Shown: positions 1-12,292 of the stretch, piece after piece
Position numbering within the stretch: the first letter of the stretch is position 1
Layout: each line of letters begins with the position of its first letter
From: Cyathus striatus
Lineage: Eukaryota; Basidiomycota; Agaricomycetes; Agaricales; Nidulariaceae
DNA: 64,000 nucleotides
Direction of reading: 5' to 3'
NCBI GenBank assembly: GCA_025738555.1
Contig: JAOVFP010000014.1
Coordinates: 1,178,001 to 1,242,000, forward strand
Notes under the pieces: generated by a model
What the model was told of the DNA's origin: nothing
What the model saw: only the letters and a program-made list of their open reading frames with translations
Database searches by the model: none
Made by a program: the position numbers and the translations under genes

Positions 1-2860
1 CAAGCGAGAACCGAATGGATAACGTGTCCGAGTCTATTAAATACCACATTTATATTAGAGCCATATCCAGCAGCGTGACGAAAATCTCACACTACAATGA
101 TGTCAAAGTAGTCAGGCTAGAGGTTAAGTATTAGAGGGTATTACTTCATTATAGCCAATAGCATTAGAAAGAATGAACACGTACACTCAATACGCAGACG
201 ACAATTAGATTTGCTAAGGAGATGGCTATACATGTTGAATATTAAGGCCCAGTCAAATATCATGAGACATGGACATACTGAATAGATATATATAATATAT
301 AATTCCTTGAACGTTCAAGGACATGAGAAGTATATTAAAAAAACTGAACAAATTGTCGTACCATCTCTGAGTACCGTCTTCGTCATGTACGATATTCCAT
401 TTCGTTTAACTTTATCACATTATATCGGCGATGAATGCGCAACGAATGATTCTATGAACGTACAGGCTTTAAATGCCGGAATGAGCATTAACACCATCAT
501 CACTGTTTAACATGTATGGTCAGTTTCGAATCACAACCTATCTGCTGAAAGTTCACCAAAGTCGTAGACAAAGAGAAGAGCCCAGACCACCCATTCAAGT
601 GATATGCTTCCTGCAGTTGTGAGGCATCCTCTCATAATAAACTCCTGAGCACCAACTAGAAACTTGTTAATGTATCGATGCCTATGAACACAGTCCTTGA
701 CGAAGGACTTACATTCAAGTGTGTTGATGGATATCCCTGACACAACATATGTGCCGGTCCACGTTGCTATGTGATACATGGAAAGGAAGTACGCTAACCA
801 CCTCTTTCTTCCCCAGACCGCCCATGTACGTGTTGTAAAAATTACTGTTAATTTATATCGGTTTAAACCTAAACACTACGAAAACGATTTACGTACTTTC
901 TGCTATACTCGTTCCGATGAGAATGAGCCCTTTCATAAACCGAAATGGATTTAAATTTCAATACAAGATAATGTTAAATCTGACATGTTACGGCGTTGAA
1001 CATTCTAAGGCATGATTGAGGTGTAGAATGCGGTATAAAGTGTACTATCCAATAGGTGTTTTAAATCAGTTATATATAACTTTGGGCCACTGAGTTTTTG
1101 GAGATAACAAACCTAAGACAGCAATCGAGGTATCGATAAAGGGAATATATCTCACAACCAGATACAGAATCTTTACCAATGTCCACTGCCGTGATTTCCA
1201 AATGAATTCAACTTCAAGTTCAAAAGTAATCAAATACTCGAAGACCTAAATGCTATCAAAAATGAATTTTCTCCAAGACATATGCAGCGTACAAGGATGG
1301 CAAGGCTAGACACTGGAATACTGCCTTGGTATGTGAATAGATGATCTTAGACGTCAAGCCACTTACCATGGAGGCACTTTCAAATAAAAAACATCATTAA
1401 GTCACGTTTGAAGTAAACAAAGTGATCTCGTACGTTGACAATTTGTAGATGTTCCAAGGCTATAGTGAATTCTGAAATTAAAAGAGAAGCCATCCTGTAG
1501 TGGGCAATTTATCTATGGACTGTCAAGAGACGTTTTAACTGCATTTATGTACCCATGGGAGCTTGGATTCTCACGATGACTACTCATCTGAGCACGTTAG
1601 GGGGGTTCAATCTTGGCCGTTCTGTCGCGTCGCTATAGATTAGTCACTACAGCAACTTGACAGCAACACTACAATCCTGTTAAAAATTTTTAGCACACGT
1701 TACAAAACAATAGTAGCTGTATCGCATATTGCTAAGATTGAACTCCCCCGCCGTTGTCCCCGTCTTGATATGATGTTGAAGGATTCGTGTTGATCAAATG
1801 GAGGCATTATCAAATGCCTAGGTGCGTACACCTCAACATTTCCACCTATTTGTTCTTGAATGAAGAATGAGTATTTACTTCCTGAGTTCGGTGTTTGTAC
1901 TGAAAGCCTGAAGTCAGGCCATATCTTCAAAGAAATATGTCTGAAGCTGTGGATTCGTAACTTCGACAGATTGTTACACTGTACATATACAAACATCAGG
2001 TTACATGACAGTGGGCATCAGGTTCAATCTATATCTTCACTTCGAATCAGAAGTCCAGTGATATTCAGCCATCGGAGTTATTTTTAGCATCATCTTACGT
2101 ATCCACTATTTAAAGCTTTCCTGAGAAATGGCATCCACGGCCCTAGCACCGTGCAGCTCTTTTATTAAATGATAGAACATTGTGCTCGTGCAATGAAATT
2201 TATGATCAACACTCAGATATAAAAATATAAGATACTTTGAATGAGCAGTTGTCAATGCATAGAATCATCACGATGAGATGTTCCAGCGAGAACGGAGAGA
2301 GCATGAGAGCTTAATGCGAACCCACAGATATGATATTATGACCACATTGTGCGTGGACTATTATAATCATATATGTTGAACATCTCTTGAATCTGGACAC
2401 TGATGGTAGGTGGCAAGAGACCACTTCTGGATGGAATATGTAAGATAGCGAGTTTTGTAGTGCAGGCGAAACGCCTACTCTACACCATTATCAATATGTA
2501 TAAGAACTTAATATGAGAGACTTCAGGATGGGGTGAAACTAGATTCTGTTACTAGAAAGATGCGCCTCGGACGCTGGTCACACACGTGAAGTTTGTTTAT
2601 CTACGATGGATTTGCCAAATAGCCTGTCACTCTTGCGTCTTGCGTCTGCTCCTCCCGCTCTCTTCCCCTTTCCACTTTCTATTGAACCTGCCCTTCATTT
2701 CCTTTTTCACCGAATTTTGGAAGAACAATAACAAATCACGTGGTATTCAAGCAGCACTGCTGCAAAAGAAAGGAGCACAGGAAGTAAGAGAAGGGTGAAG
2801 AAATAGACAGAAAGAAGATAGAGGACAAGAAATCATGCTATAATAGATAGGTAGTGCTAT
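1..2860. other. No recognisable gene
   Basis: AT-rich sequence with only short open frames that lack family motifs or consistent splice signals. I see no tRNA, no terminal inverted repeats and no clear homology to other parts of the window, apart from a 17-bp match near 2,612 to the LTR-like region at about 20,950. I regard it as intergenic or heavily decayed. Confidence 0.5.
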
Positions 2861-3112
2861 ATCCATAACAGTGATGAATGTCGCTAAGAAGCTGTCCACA
2901 CGTGTCTGGGTGACATTTAGGAGCATCGTCCTGAGCATTTGTATCATGATATGCACTCCGTGCTACGCATTGATAAAAATCTTGCATTCCTTGTTTCATT
3001 TTGTAAGTATAAATTGCTTGAGTGTGATGGGATCAATATACCTGCTGCTATTACATTATTATTCACAAATTGCACTCTGTACATATTGAAATCGGTCAAA
3101 AAACGAAGACAT
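2861..3112 (-). pseudogene. NACHT (STAND NTPase) gene 5' fragment, copy A
   Basis: Relic of the N-terminal part of a fungal NACHT-domain NTPase of the kind found at 26.7-29.2 kb, which are usually cytosolic signalling or self/non-self recognition proteins. Nucleotide similarity to the copy starting at 29,168 runs through the first exon, the first intron and on to the region before the P-loop, and also continues upstream of the start to about 3,290. In the aligned frame one can read AYHDTNAQDDAPKCHPDTC, equivalent to ASHDMKVQNDAPKCHPDMC in copy B. The frame after the ATG at 3,112 is shifted by a small deletion (SSFFD then out of frame). No P-loop or Walker B is present, so it cannot be functional. 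Confidence 0.75.
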
Positions 3113-3516
3113 GTTGCTGTTAGAAGAGAAATGTTCTATGTGTCGTGTGGCTCACACAGATGGTTTATATGCCAGTTATCGGAGCGTGAATCATAGTTCA
3201 GATGAATGACGGCGTATGTGAGTTTACAGCAGGTGCTCATCACATGAAATCGATGCATTTTATATCATACATAGCTGCAAATCAAAGTGATAAATAAGAT
3301 GGATTCTAACGAAGCTAAAAGTTAAAAGTGATTCGAGAAAGTGAAAGGGTTGTGTGTAATGCGAAGTTACACCCATGGAGTACTTAATCATAATGATAAG
3401 TTCAGAAGGTGTGTTAGTTGTCGCTGTCAGATATATGCCTGCCTGGACATGAAAAATATAGGTCAGACATACAAAAGTTGAAGTGTTTAAGATTATTAAA
3501 TAATACCATATAGCTA

Positions 3517-3775
3517 TCAATCCGTCGTCCACCTGAACACTCCCGGTGAGTCGGGGTCCACGAGAGTGGTGGTTGTGGTTGGGTCTGCTTTGGGTACCAA
3601 AATCTTAGTGCTTTCGGCGGGCAACCTGGTAATAGTCATCTAAATATGAATGAGATATTATATGTAGGTAACGAGCTTTAAACCTCACATAGTGGATATA
3701 TCTTGGTACTGCAGTAGCTAAATGAAGTGAGGACATCAAAATGAGAATGGGCACAATTGCAATAACGAGCTTCAT
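3517..3775 (-). CDS. Small secreted protein, 69 aa, one intron
   Basis: Two exons on the minus strand: 3,689-3,775 (29 codons) and 3,517-3,639 (40 codons plus TGA), separated by a 49-nt intron with GTGAGG donor and TTTAG acceptor, phase 0. The protein starts MKLVIAIVPILILMSSLH, a textbook signal peptide with a likely cleavage after ATA (residues 21-23). The mature part of about 46 residues is Thr/Pro/Asp rich, contains TTTTT and ends WTTD. It has no cysteines, so it is not a hydrophobin or a disulfide-knot peptide. A TATA-like box lies about 80 nt upstream of the ATG. No family is recognised. It may be a secreted effector-like or pheromone-like protein, but it lacks the CaaX end of a fungal pheromone. 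Start and splice sites are visible; secretion is inferred. Confidence 0.65.
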
Positions 3776-3854
3776 TGTGAAGAAAGGTAAGGTATTTGAG
3801 CTATGAGTGCTTGAGTGGTGGAAGTGGATGAAGAATACTCTGCGGTATGTTCTA

Positions 3855-3863
3855 CTTTTTATA
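3855..3863 (-). promoter_or_regulatory. TATA-like box of the small secreted protein gene
   Basis: TATAAAAAG read on the minus strand, about 80 nt upstream of the ATG at 3,775. Position and match fit a core promoter of a strongly regulated fungal gene. Function is inferred from sequence only. Confidence 0.45.
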
Positions 3864-5116
3864 CCGAAACAGTCGGTAGTACTTTCAATTTTTTAATTTT
3901 AATTTTTTTTAAATCCTGTATTTAATGTCAGTAGTACTAGTACATGGTACGTCGGTGTATTGCGAGCATCCTGCTGTTCATCACTTTGTTACACCAACTG
4001 GCATTTCCATGATGTTGTACATGATAAACATAGCTGAATCGGACCTGGCACAACTTATGCGTACCTACTTAAATTTGGTTCAGGACTTGGTGATGACCAT
4101 TGCGCGAAAATTTTCCAGTAGCTGTTATTAATCAGATATGCTGCCTTTCCGGGCTTCATGTCAAATGATGGCTCATATCTAGTGTACATTGTTAGATGTT
4201 ATGTTCAGAGAACTTGTTTAATCAATACTAATTTGACTTATTCAAGAAGTGCATAAAACGCGAAATGCATATGAAATTCAGGGGGAACACTTACAATTTA
4301 AAACAAAACCTTATACACAGCTTATGGTACTTGTAAACTTCCGCGAAGTTGTACTTGACCGGGTAGATGGAGACAAATCATGCAAACACATCTCCGGAAT
4401 ATGAACAGTGAATCACAGCTAGGTTCCTTAATATACGTTGGCTATAATGAACTTGTCTCATCACACCGCTGGCTCTGGGCCTTGAAACTGTACATAGCAA
4501 ATGCGACCGACCATATGCTATATGGGCGCAAAACACTTACGAATTTAGCGACGGCGGAACGGTGGGAGAGTGGTTCTAAGTTTGATTTCGTCCTCGAGAA
4601 CGTGATAATGCTGTGTGTCTGATTATCAACACATAGACAGTTCCGTTACCTGAGATTGACGAGCGGAATCTAAACGCGGTAATAAAATTTTCATCTTTGC
4701 TGTCACTGGTAGAAGTCAAAGAATACGTGGGCGCTAAATGAGCGCTAGTGCATAAAAGTGCATTCTCAAAACATTTAGTGTATAACGCGGTATCTTCCCA
4801 CTTCTCTTCTCATTTTCGTTACCAGTATCTGTGGATAATATCTTTAATTTAAAAGAGCTTCAGAAATTAAGCTTTCCGAGTTACTAATCTATAGACGAAA
4901 TGATTACTTGGATGTTGCTAGAAGCGACAATAGGGGTTATACAAGAACTGAAACGGAATTAATTCATTGAACAATATAAGATGATAACTACAGTATGTGT
5001 AAGGAGTCAGGCCTTCATGAATAAGTATGTATGAGTTTCGTAGGAGAGTCTAAGGGACAGTAAAGAGGATGAAGTGAAACTTGAAAGACGCGCCAGGTTC
5101 AAGCCAGGTTCACCGA
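3864..5116. other. No recognisable gene
   Basis: Short frames only (for example 4,380-4,622 plus), without splice-consistent extension, known motif or repeat relationship. Ends where the segmental duplication begins at 5,117. Confidence 0.45.
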
Positions 5117-7560
5117 TACCCCAGGGTCCAGCGTTGGTCCAGACTGCAGCGCGGGAACTCCGGCTAAAAGCACGCACCAAGTTACAACCCCGCCACTCCG
5201 ACGAGTCCTCTCTTCCCCATCTTCTCCATACCGTCCTCATCGTTCCCACCGACGAGCTTAAAGGTTAACGTTCACTCATGACATTGTATCTCGGGATACC
5301 TGTCGAAGGACATACAAAGGAAACGAGATAATTGTGCTCCGTAAGTTCATTTTTGCTTACGAATGCACACAGCGCTGATTGTAACTTACTGTTATAACTT
5401 ATAGTTCATTATCACTTTTTTAGTTCTTTTCACGAGACCGTGGAGGCAGCGGTAGCGCGCGCACACATCGCTCTCCCACCCCTGGATCGCAAGCGCGTAC
5501 ACTCTTTCCCTCAACCACACGTACGCAGTGCGTCTATATCGCATGTCCATGCTAAAGCCCGGTAACACTGCTCCGTTTCCTGGAGCGGCTGGGCTGCCGC
5601 CTTCAGCAAGACCTTATCGTATCACTTTTGCGCCCCGCCTTTCCCCACCCTCTGTTATGCGGGGATTAATGTCCCATTCTTCAATGGGTTCGGAAGACGC
5701 TTGTAGAGGGAGGGTCATCATCGTCATAGAGGCGATGAGGAGAGTTGCCGTATGCAATCTCTCTCTTTTCCTTTGTGGGATAAATGTTAATGGGGGATAG
5801 GATCGAGTGTACGTTTGCTTTGCTTGCACTGCTTGGGATGGACGTGGTGTATGAGAACCATTAGAGTTTGGTTGATGGCCTGTTTCTCCCCTTAACCTAC
5901 ATTGTAGTGTCAGGAAATAGGATTCTTATCCGTCGTTCAACTGACGATATGGCACTCAATAACGGGGTCGAAGCATGTTTTGCCGGATCTGCCACTGACT
6001 ATACCGCTCTTTAACGCTTTTAAGTCATCTGTTTGTTGCACCCCCGCTTGGTTTTTGTACCGAGTTGTTTGCGGGTTGCTTTGGGGTAGCCTGCTTATGT
6101 CCTTCCTCTCCTCCCCTTTCACTTTACTCATCTCTGAACGACTTAAAAATGGGACACATATAGAGTGTAACACAGATTCGCGGAGATCACTAATGATTGT
6201 GATCCTCACGTTCAACATGGCATATCGGGTGTACACGGTGCTTTTGCAGACATCTCCGCCGAGGAAGATGGACAGGACGGATGTAGGGGTTTTTGATGGT
6301 TATGCTTGAGGGGCGTGTTCCTTCCTTCAACGCTCTCGTTTTTGTTTTTCACTTGACCCGGTATTGTGATCACCCCGTCTATTCTTATTACTCTGCTCGA
6401 AGACTTGACAGGTATTGACACCAATCGAACCTGCGTCCCCATCACGCATCACCTTTAACAGAATCGCTCCCTGCTACGGAGTATAGATGATGTTGCTTAC
6501 TTTTCCCGCTGCCCTATAGTCAAAGTCTCCTACGTCCCCCCATACGCTGAAGTTACCATAACGTGTATCCTCATCCCCGTAGCAATACTACCACATACCA
6601 GTCTTCTTCACATGAAGCATGTACTTCATGTTCTCCTCTATGCACATATACAAAGAGACATTTAAGTAAGTGTCATGGTTGGGGTGGGAAGGGTATTTTC
6701 ATCTTTGGAATGAAGAAGGCGAGTTACTGTATGTCCTTCTTCCTTCCTTCCTTATTCGATCCAAGCTGATGATGGGTACTAGTGGGATCTAGTTTTGCAT
6801 AATTATGATTCTTTTCACATTTCGGTATCGTGCTCGGGAGGTGGCAGGTTTATGAGAATCATGCCCCGGTTTCGACACCATTTGGACCTTTGTCTCCATC
6901 ACCTATTGCAGCATCGTTCCGAGTCCCTGCCGTTGAGTAGAGCGAATGTCACCTATTTTTCTTGATGTATACCCTAGGGTCGAAGTTACCTACGTTCCCC
7001 ATTGTTGAGGCTCCCATGGTATATCCTCTACTCACGGAGACACGATCGTCTGAATAGCCTCCTCAGCACAAGACGCGTACATCGTATTCCTCTTCGTTCT
7101 CGTATGCAAAGAATCACTTTGTGCTCTGTGCCATGGTGGTAATAGGGGGGCGTCATCATCCCAAAGACGATGAAGACGAGTACCTGTGCGTCCTTATTCG
7201 ATCTAAGCTGATGGTGGCCCTTGGGTGCTGGTAGGATCGAGTCCCGTGTAGCTATGACATTTTTCAAGTTTCTATATCGTGCCTGGGGCGTTGGTGGTGT
7301 ATGAGAATCATTGTATGGTTCGTATCCCTCCCCCTTCACCTCCGTCGCCCTCATAACTAAAGATACGGTAGTATCGGGGAATCATCTAATCTTTTGGATT
7401 TCTAGATACCTGAGGATGACTGCAAGAGGCGGCGACGAGCTGAGAGAAAGACGAATGACAACGAGAACGAAAGCTGTTGCGTGAAAGACTCGCAAGCCAG
7501 GATTGACTAGTGACGACAGTGACGGTTGATTACAGTAAAACATAAAATTATTTCGTGAAT
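5117..7560. repeat. Dispersed repeat family, copy within duplication 1
   Basis: Non-coding-looking sequence made of modules that recur elsewhere in the window: at 44,554-47,010 (near-identical), 10,300-10,760 (internally deleted) and 37,530-40,380 (two diverged tandem versions). Recognisable shared blocks include the one around 5,490-5,640 (cgcagtgcgtctatat ... ccgccttcagca) and that around 5,930-6,220. Modules near 6,410-6,600 and 6,870-7,040 are also related to each other. No conserved long frame survives in all copies. No TIR, LTR or transposase was found, so the class is unknown. Confidence 0.7.
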
Positions 7561-7607
7561 ATAGAAGGGCATTATTTAAATCTATCCGTTACATCATGAG
7601 AAACTCA

Positions 7608-9404
7608 TTAAACAAACTGAGTCCCTTTGTTTTTAGCAATGAAATGCCGCGTATATAAAATCAAAACGGTGCCCCCCAGAACTGTGACCTGTAAATAATT
7701 ATAGTAAGTAACTAGTCGCTCTTCGTACAGCATGAGTTTCCCTCACCGCACTGAATACGATGGCTCTCCACCAAGGGAAAGTATTCCCTAAGAGTGTTCC
7801 ATCAACAGGATTACCAATTAATGCTCCTATTCCAGACACCGCAAAAGATATTCCAAATCGCACGCTAATATTATGCATCGCAATTTAGCTGGAATTAAGT
7901 TGTAGAATTAAATTCTTACCCAAGTTCACTGGGATGTTTCGAAAGGGTTGCCACACAAGGCGAGGCTAGGGATAACCCTAACCACAGTAATTAAGAATTT
8001 ATCTCTAAAATTGTGAATTGACTTACATGCACCCGAAAAGAACCCGTATAGAATCGCAAACGCAACGACACTCCCAACACTCTCTAGATGAAGCATAGCG
8101 AGGATCAAGGCACCACACACAGTACTAACTGGTATCCATGCATTAAAGGGACCGATTCTGTCTGCGAAGAAGTTCGGTATAATACGCCCAGGGAATGCTG
8201 CTGCGTTCATGATTGCTAACTGTAAATACGCGTCAGTAATTACTTCTCATTTTATTTTATTAACGCCATAAGTGTACCGTATAAAAGGCAAAGTTGGGGT
8301 CAAAGCCTTTTAAAGTGGTAAATAGCTGTAGGTAGAAGACTAGGCGCGTGAATTAGTGGTTGCAACATATACATATACTATACGTGCTCAGCTTACTCGG
8401 AAAATATAATCCTATTGCGACTATAGCGGCTCTATCACGTAGTGAGTATAACAATGCACAAGGTGATTTAACACATACCCAACATTCATAGCCATGTAGG
8501 GAATGTCGGTAATGACACTCTTTATATCAGGCTTTGGCTTTTCCGATGTCAAAATATCCGGATTAGGTTTCATCAGAACAACGCTGACGGAGAGGATGCC
8601 GAGACACAAAAATGCAGATGCTCTGACTCCCCATACGAATCCCGCTGAACCTTTGAAGAGTTCGTTTAACATTATTGGGAAGAGAATTCCACCCGTCGAA
8701 GTACCTAGAATAATTATTAGCTTAGATGATCGGATGAAAAGGTAGATTATCATTACCCAGCACAACGACGCCCATAGCCAAAGACCTTCTTTTCTGCCAA
8801 TAGTGAGCTTGTATAGCCACTGCAGGTACGTACAACATTCCAGAACCAATTCCCATTCCAATGGCTTGTGATAGGAATATCTGATAATACTGATCGTGAT
8901 GGGCAAGCGAAACCATGAACATACTAATGAGATCTGGTCAGCATAGTAATCGTCATATTTTTAACAGAAATAATGCATACGAAAATACGTAGATGATAGT
9001 CCCAGCGATCATTGTATGACGATAGTATCCAAGGTCGAGCATCTTTCCCGCTGGAAGTCCCACAAAGAAGATTAGGAAAAGTTGCGTAGAGCCAATCCAA
9101 CTTATTCTTGATTCAGACGCTAAATGGGAAGCAGTGTAGAAATCTTGATACACCCCAAATGCGTATGTGTACCCGAATGTGGCCATGGTAACTAAGAATC
9201 TAGCGAGTGGATTTCGTCAGCTTGATGAGTTGCGACGAGTGATGTAGCTTACCCTCCCGCGAGAGTAGCCCATGCTTGAGGACCTCCGTCGACTTGAATT
9301 CTAGCAGGAGTTGTTTTTTCCATGTTACCGAAAACAGTGCTTTCGCTCCCTTCTTTAATCGTAGCCAACGTAGGTACTTGTAACTCGGAGCCCGATTCCG
9401 ACAT
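7608..9404 (-). CDS. MFS transporter, monocarboxylate-transporter-like, copy 1 (intact)
   Basis: Ten exons reconstruct a 441-aa protein: 9,253-9,404; 8,966-9,199; 8,757-8,923; 8,479-8,704; 8,397-8,431; 8,278-8,339; 8,027-8,219; 7,920-7,977; 7,747-7,864; 7,608-7,688. All introns are about 42-70 nt with GT..AG, and every phase matches. The start is the ATG before SESGSELQVPTLATIKEG. A polar N-terminus leads to VDGGPQAWATLAGG, the DGG.xAW motif that opens fungal MCT-like MFS proteins. About 12 hydrophobic segments follow, including FGVYQDFYTASHL, the loop HYWQKRRSLAMG, GTSTGGILFP, and FPGRIIPNFFADRIGP. The likely role is plasma-membrane uptake or efflux of a small organic acid or related solute; the substrate cannot be read from sequence. 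Its paralogue at 47-49 kb is frameshifted. Confidence 0.85.
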
Positions 9405-9804
9405 ATCTGTTTCCGTGGATAATAGGAGAGCAGAGTCGAGTGGTCGTACAACTCGAAAGCCTGGGAGGTCAACCGGTGTAGGTCGGACAAACTGAAATGC
9501 TTGAGTTCATGGCAGTTAAATAAGAATCGACCTTATTGTGCTACCGAAAAGACGTAGCGCGAAAACTAGAACTTAGAAGCGGCGCATTTTAATGAATGTG
9601 CACTCGCTGGGTCGGTTGACCATCGAGTGTCAGCTAGCGCGAGACTCAGGTAACTTAGCTGCATCCAGGCGCTTAGCGGAATTAACCGGTGTTTGCTCAG
9701 CTCGAGAGTCACAAGCTAAGTCTGTTCAAGCAATCAACGAGAGCCAAACAAGAGCTCAACTTGAGCTCAGCCTCAAGTGACCGTCCGCCTCGTCGGACAC
9801 ACCG

Positions 9805-10295
9805 ACAGGAGGCCATTTTCTCGTTTAAGCGGAAGGAGGGAGGGGGCCCGGGGAGGGGGGGCGAAGGAGGTCCGATACGGCTCTGATCCGATGTGGGTGC
9901 ACTATAGTACGTGTGTGAATTTGGAGAGAAGTTGGGGAGAACAGTGCACGCGTTTCGATGGTGGGACTCGGGCGGTGGCAGCGGCGGCAGAGGAGGAGAA
10001 CTGAGGAGAAGCAAAGGAGAAGGAGGAGAGAATGAACCCAATCGTTATCGCGTTATCGATGCCTATTTCACCTGTGTCCCTACCGCCTCTTGCTTCTTGC
10101 TACACTGCAGGAGGATTGAATGTTACAGTTGTTTGATAGTTGAGAGAACAAGTAGCATCCCGACTTTATAGGCTTCATTCGGCTAGAAGTTTTCTCATAG
10201 TGAGTTCGGCAGATACAACGTTAACCTGATCTATGAAGCTGAAGGGGGTCTAATCGTTTGCAGCGTCCCTGATGCGCAGGTTTGTCGGGGATTGC
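9805..10295. other. G/C-skewed intergenic stretch, no gene
   Basis: Purine-rich on the plus strand (runs of GGAGG), which gives proline-rich open frames on the minus strand (9,709-10,041). These have low complexity and no splice-consistent extension, so I treat them as spurious. Confidence 0.4.
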
Positions 10296-10299
10296 TAGA

Positions 10300-10760
10300 A
10301 CTTGGGTTGAATGAGTCTTCATCGTCCCCACCGACGAGCTCAGGGGTCGATTTGACCTTGCATCTCAAACTACCGGTCGAAGCCTCGAGGGTCTATCGAA
10401 GGGGCTTGTAAGTTCATTGTTGCTTATGATTACACTCAGCGCTGATTGGCCCCCCTAATTGTAGTATTGGGAAATAGAATTTGTGACCGTCGTCCAAGAC
10501 GATATGGCGCTTAATAACAGGGTCCAGGCATGTTCTGCCGGATCCACCACCGACTATACCGCTCTTTAAAGCTTTGAAGTAATCCGTTTTTTAATGCACC
10601 CCCGCTTGTGGTTTGTGCGGAGTTGGTTGGGGTTGCTTTGAGGCAGCCTGCGTATGTCCTTCCTCTCCTCTCTGAATGACTTACAAATGAGACACGTAGA
10701 GTGTAACACAGACTTGTAGAGCTTACTGATGATTGCGATCGTCACGCTCAAGGATAGTGG
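10300..10760. repeat. Partial copy of the dispersed repeat family
   Basis: Aligns by eye with 5,230-6,220, with the middle of about 500 nt missing. Shared segments include accgacgagct, the block around ttcattgttgcttatgattacactcagcgctgattg split across both copies, and a block from ccggatc to the cctctctgaatgactta stretch. Shorter and more diverged than the two copies in the segmental duplication. Confidence 0.65.
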
Positions 10761-12292
10761 TGGATGACCTGCTGAAGACCGGGACATGTATTAATGAGTC
10801 ACTGCTGCATTCAGAGTCTTGAGATTCAGAGGAATCATTCGACGATACTGACGATTCTGACAGTGAATTTCTATTGACTATGCATAATATTAAGTAATAT
10901 ACAGCTATAAGCTATGATTATTTCACGTATACTGCACCTGTAATACAGTGAAAATGAAATAGGTACAACGACTAAAATACTTTTCATGTAATCTGTCACT
11001 GACGTATTCACTAAATACTCTCAGGTGATGTAGCCTCCTGCACGCGGACCCAAAGTCCACCCTAAATTATCATGTACATCAATATTAAGATACTAGAAAA
11101 TGCTACGAAATTCCAACATACCTTACTATACATCGTCAAATGTGCTTGTGGATGAATTTTCTCAGATCCCTTCGGGCCGTAGGCACCTGCCCACTCTTTC
11201 GGTGGAAGGCTATCCATTGGTTGTGCGTCTCTAGCCAACGAAAACGACGAATACTGCTGCAATAGTCGAATTAGGAAGAAAGAAGCTTCCTGATATGCAT
11301 ACTACACAAAGCATTAGACAAAAATGGTGTCATGAAATGGCTAACGACGAACCTGTTGTCCAAGGCAACTACGCGGGCCAGCATTAAACGGGCAGAAAAT
11401 GAATGGATCAGGTGTAAGATATTTGGCGAGACGCCCGCCGATGAAGCGGTCCGGGTCGAATTCGAGCGCTGGGGCTTTCAGTTAGAATTGCTGATAAAAA
11501 TTTAAATGCATTAAACATACCATCAGGACCCTAGAGGTCAGTGCGGCGGTGCATCACGAAGATGCTGTATGATACTCTTGTTCCTGCAGGAATATAGAGT
11601 GGGAGAGTTCCTGGAGTTTTGGATTCGAAAACAGTATCCTTGTTTGCAGTTCTACTGTTCATGGGACTAACACCGAGATTTTAGTAAAGAGCATGCAGAA
11701 ATATGATCGAGTCTCTTACACAGGTGGATATAATCTTAAGACCTCTACAAATAATTATCAGTATACAACTTTCATCAGCAAATACCCACATCACAAATTT
11801 AGGCAATTAAGGTGGAAAAAAGCTTGCTTTAAGATAAATTTAGTTGAAAATAGTACCATAAGATGTCTTAGGCAAATAAGGAGAGGTCCCGTACTTATTT
11901 CGACTAATAATATTGGCATAAGAAGCCATTAGCTTGAACTAAGGTCATTTAAGCTGTAAATTAATCTAATTTAATTACATCATCCTTCTTTATGTCGTCA
12001 CATTAGGAATATATTAGTTAGGTTTGAGCTCAAACTTAGTTGATTTAAGCTGTGAAATTAATCTAATTTAAATAGATATTGTTCCACTTTAATCATACAT
12101 TTAGGCAGAAATTAGGTAGGCTCTTGCAATTTAAATTGCATATAAGGAGGGAATAGGTTTATTTCGCAACAGATACTACCAATGGATATGCATGACTCAA
12201 TATTTGCTATTAATCTACATACAATGAATGACTGATAAAAGCAGCAACAATCTATGTATGGGATAACGAGGAAGAAAAGCTATTATCCGAAT

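Larger units (their letters stand above)
5117..9800. repeat. Segmental duplication, copy 1
   Basis: This block is repeated in direct orientation at about 44,554-49,205, offset by roughly 39.43-39.45 kb. Similarity is very high from the shared start CCCCAGGGTCCAGCG through the repeat modules and the MFS gene, and becomes patchy after about 9,500 (upstream of the MFS start). The left edge in copy 2 coincides exactly with the end of a MITE (44,551). The duplicated block carries one full MFS transporter gene. Confidence 0.9.
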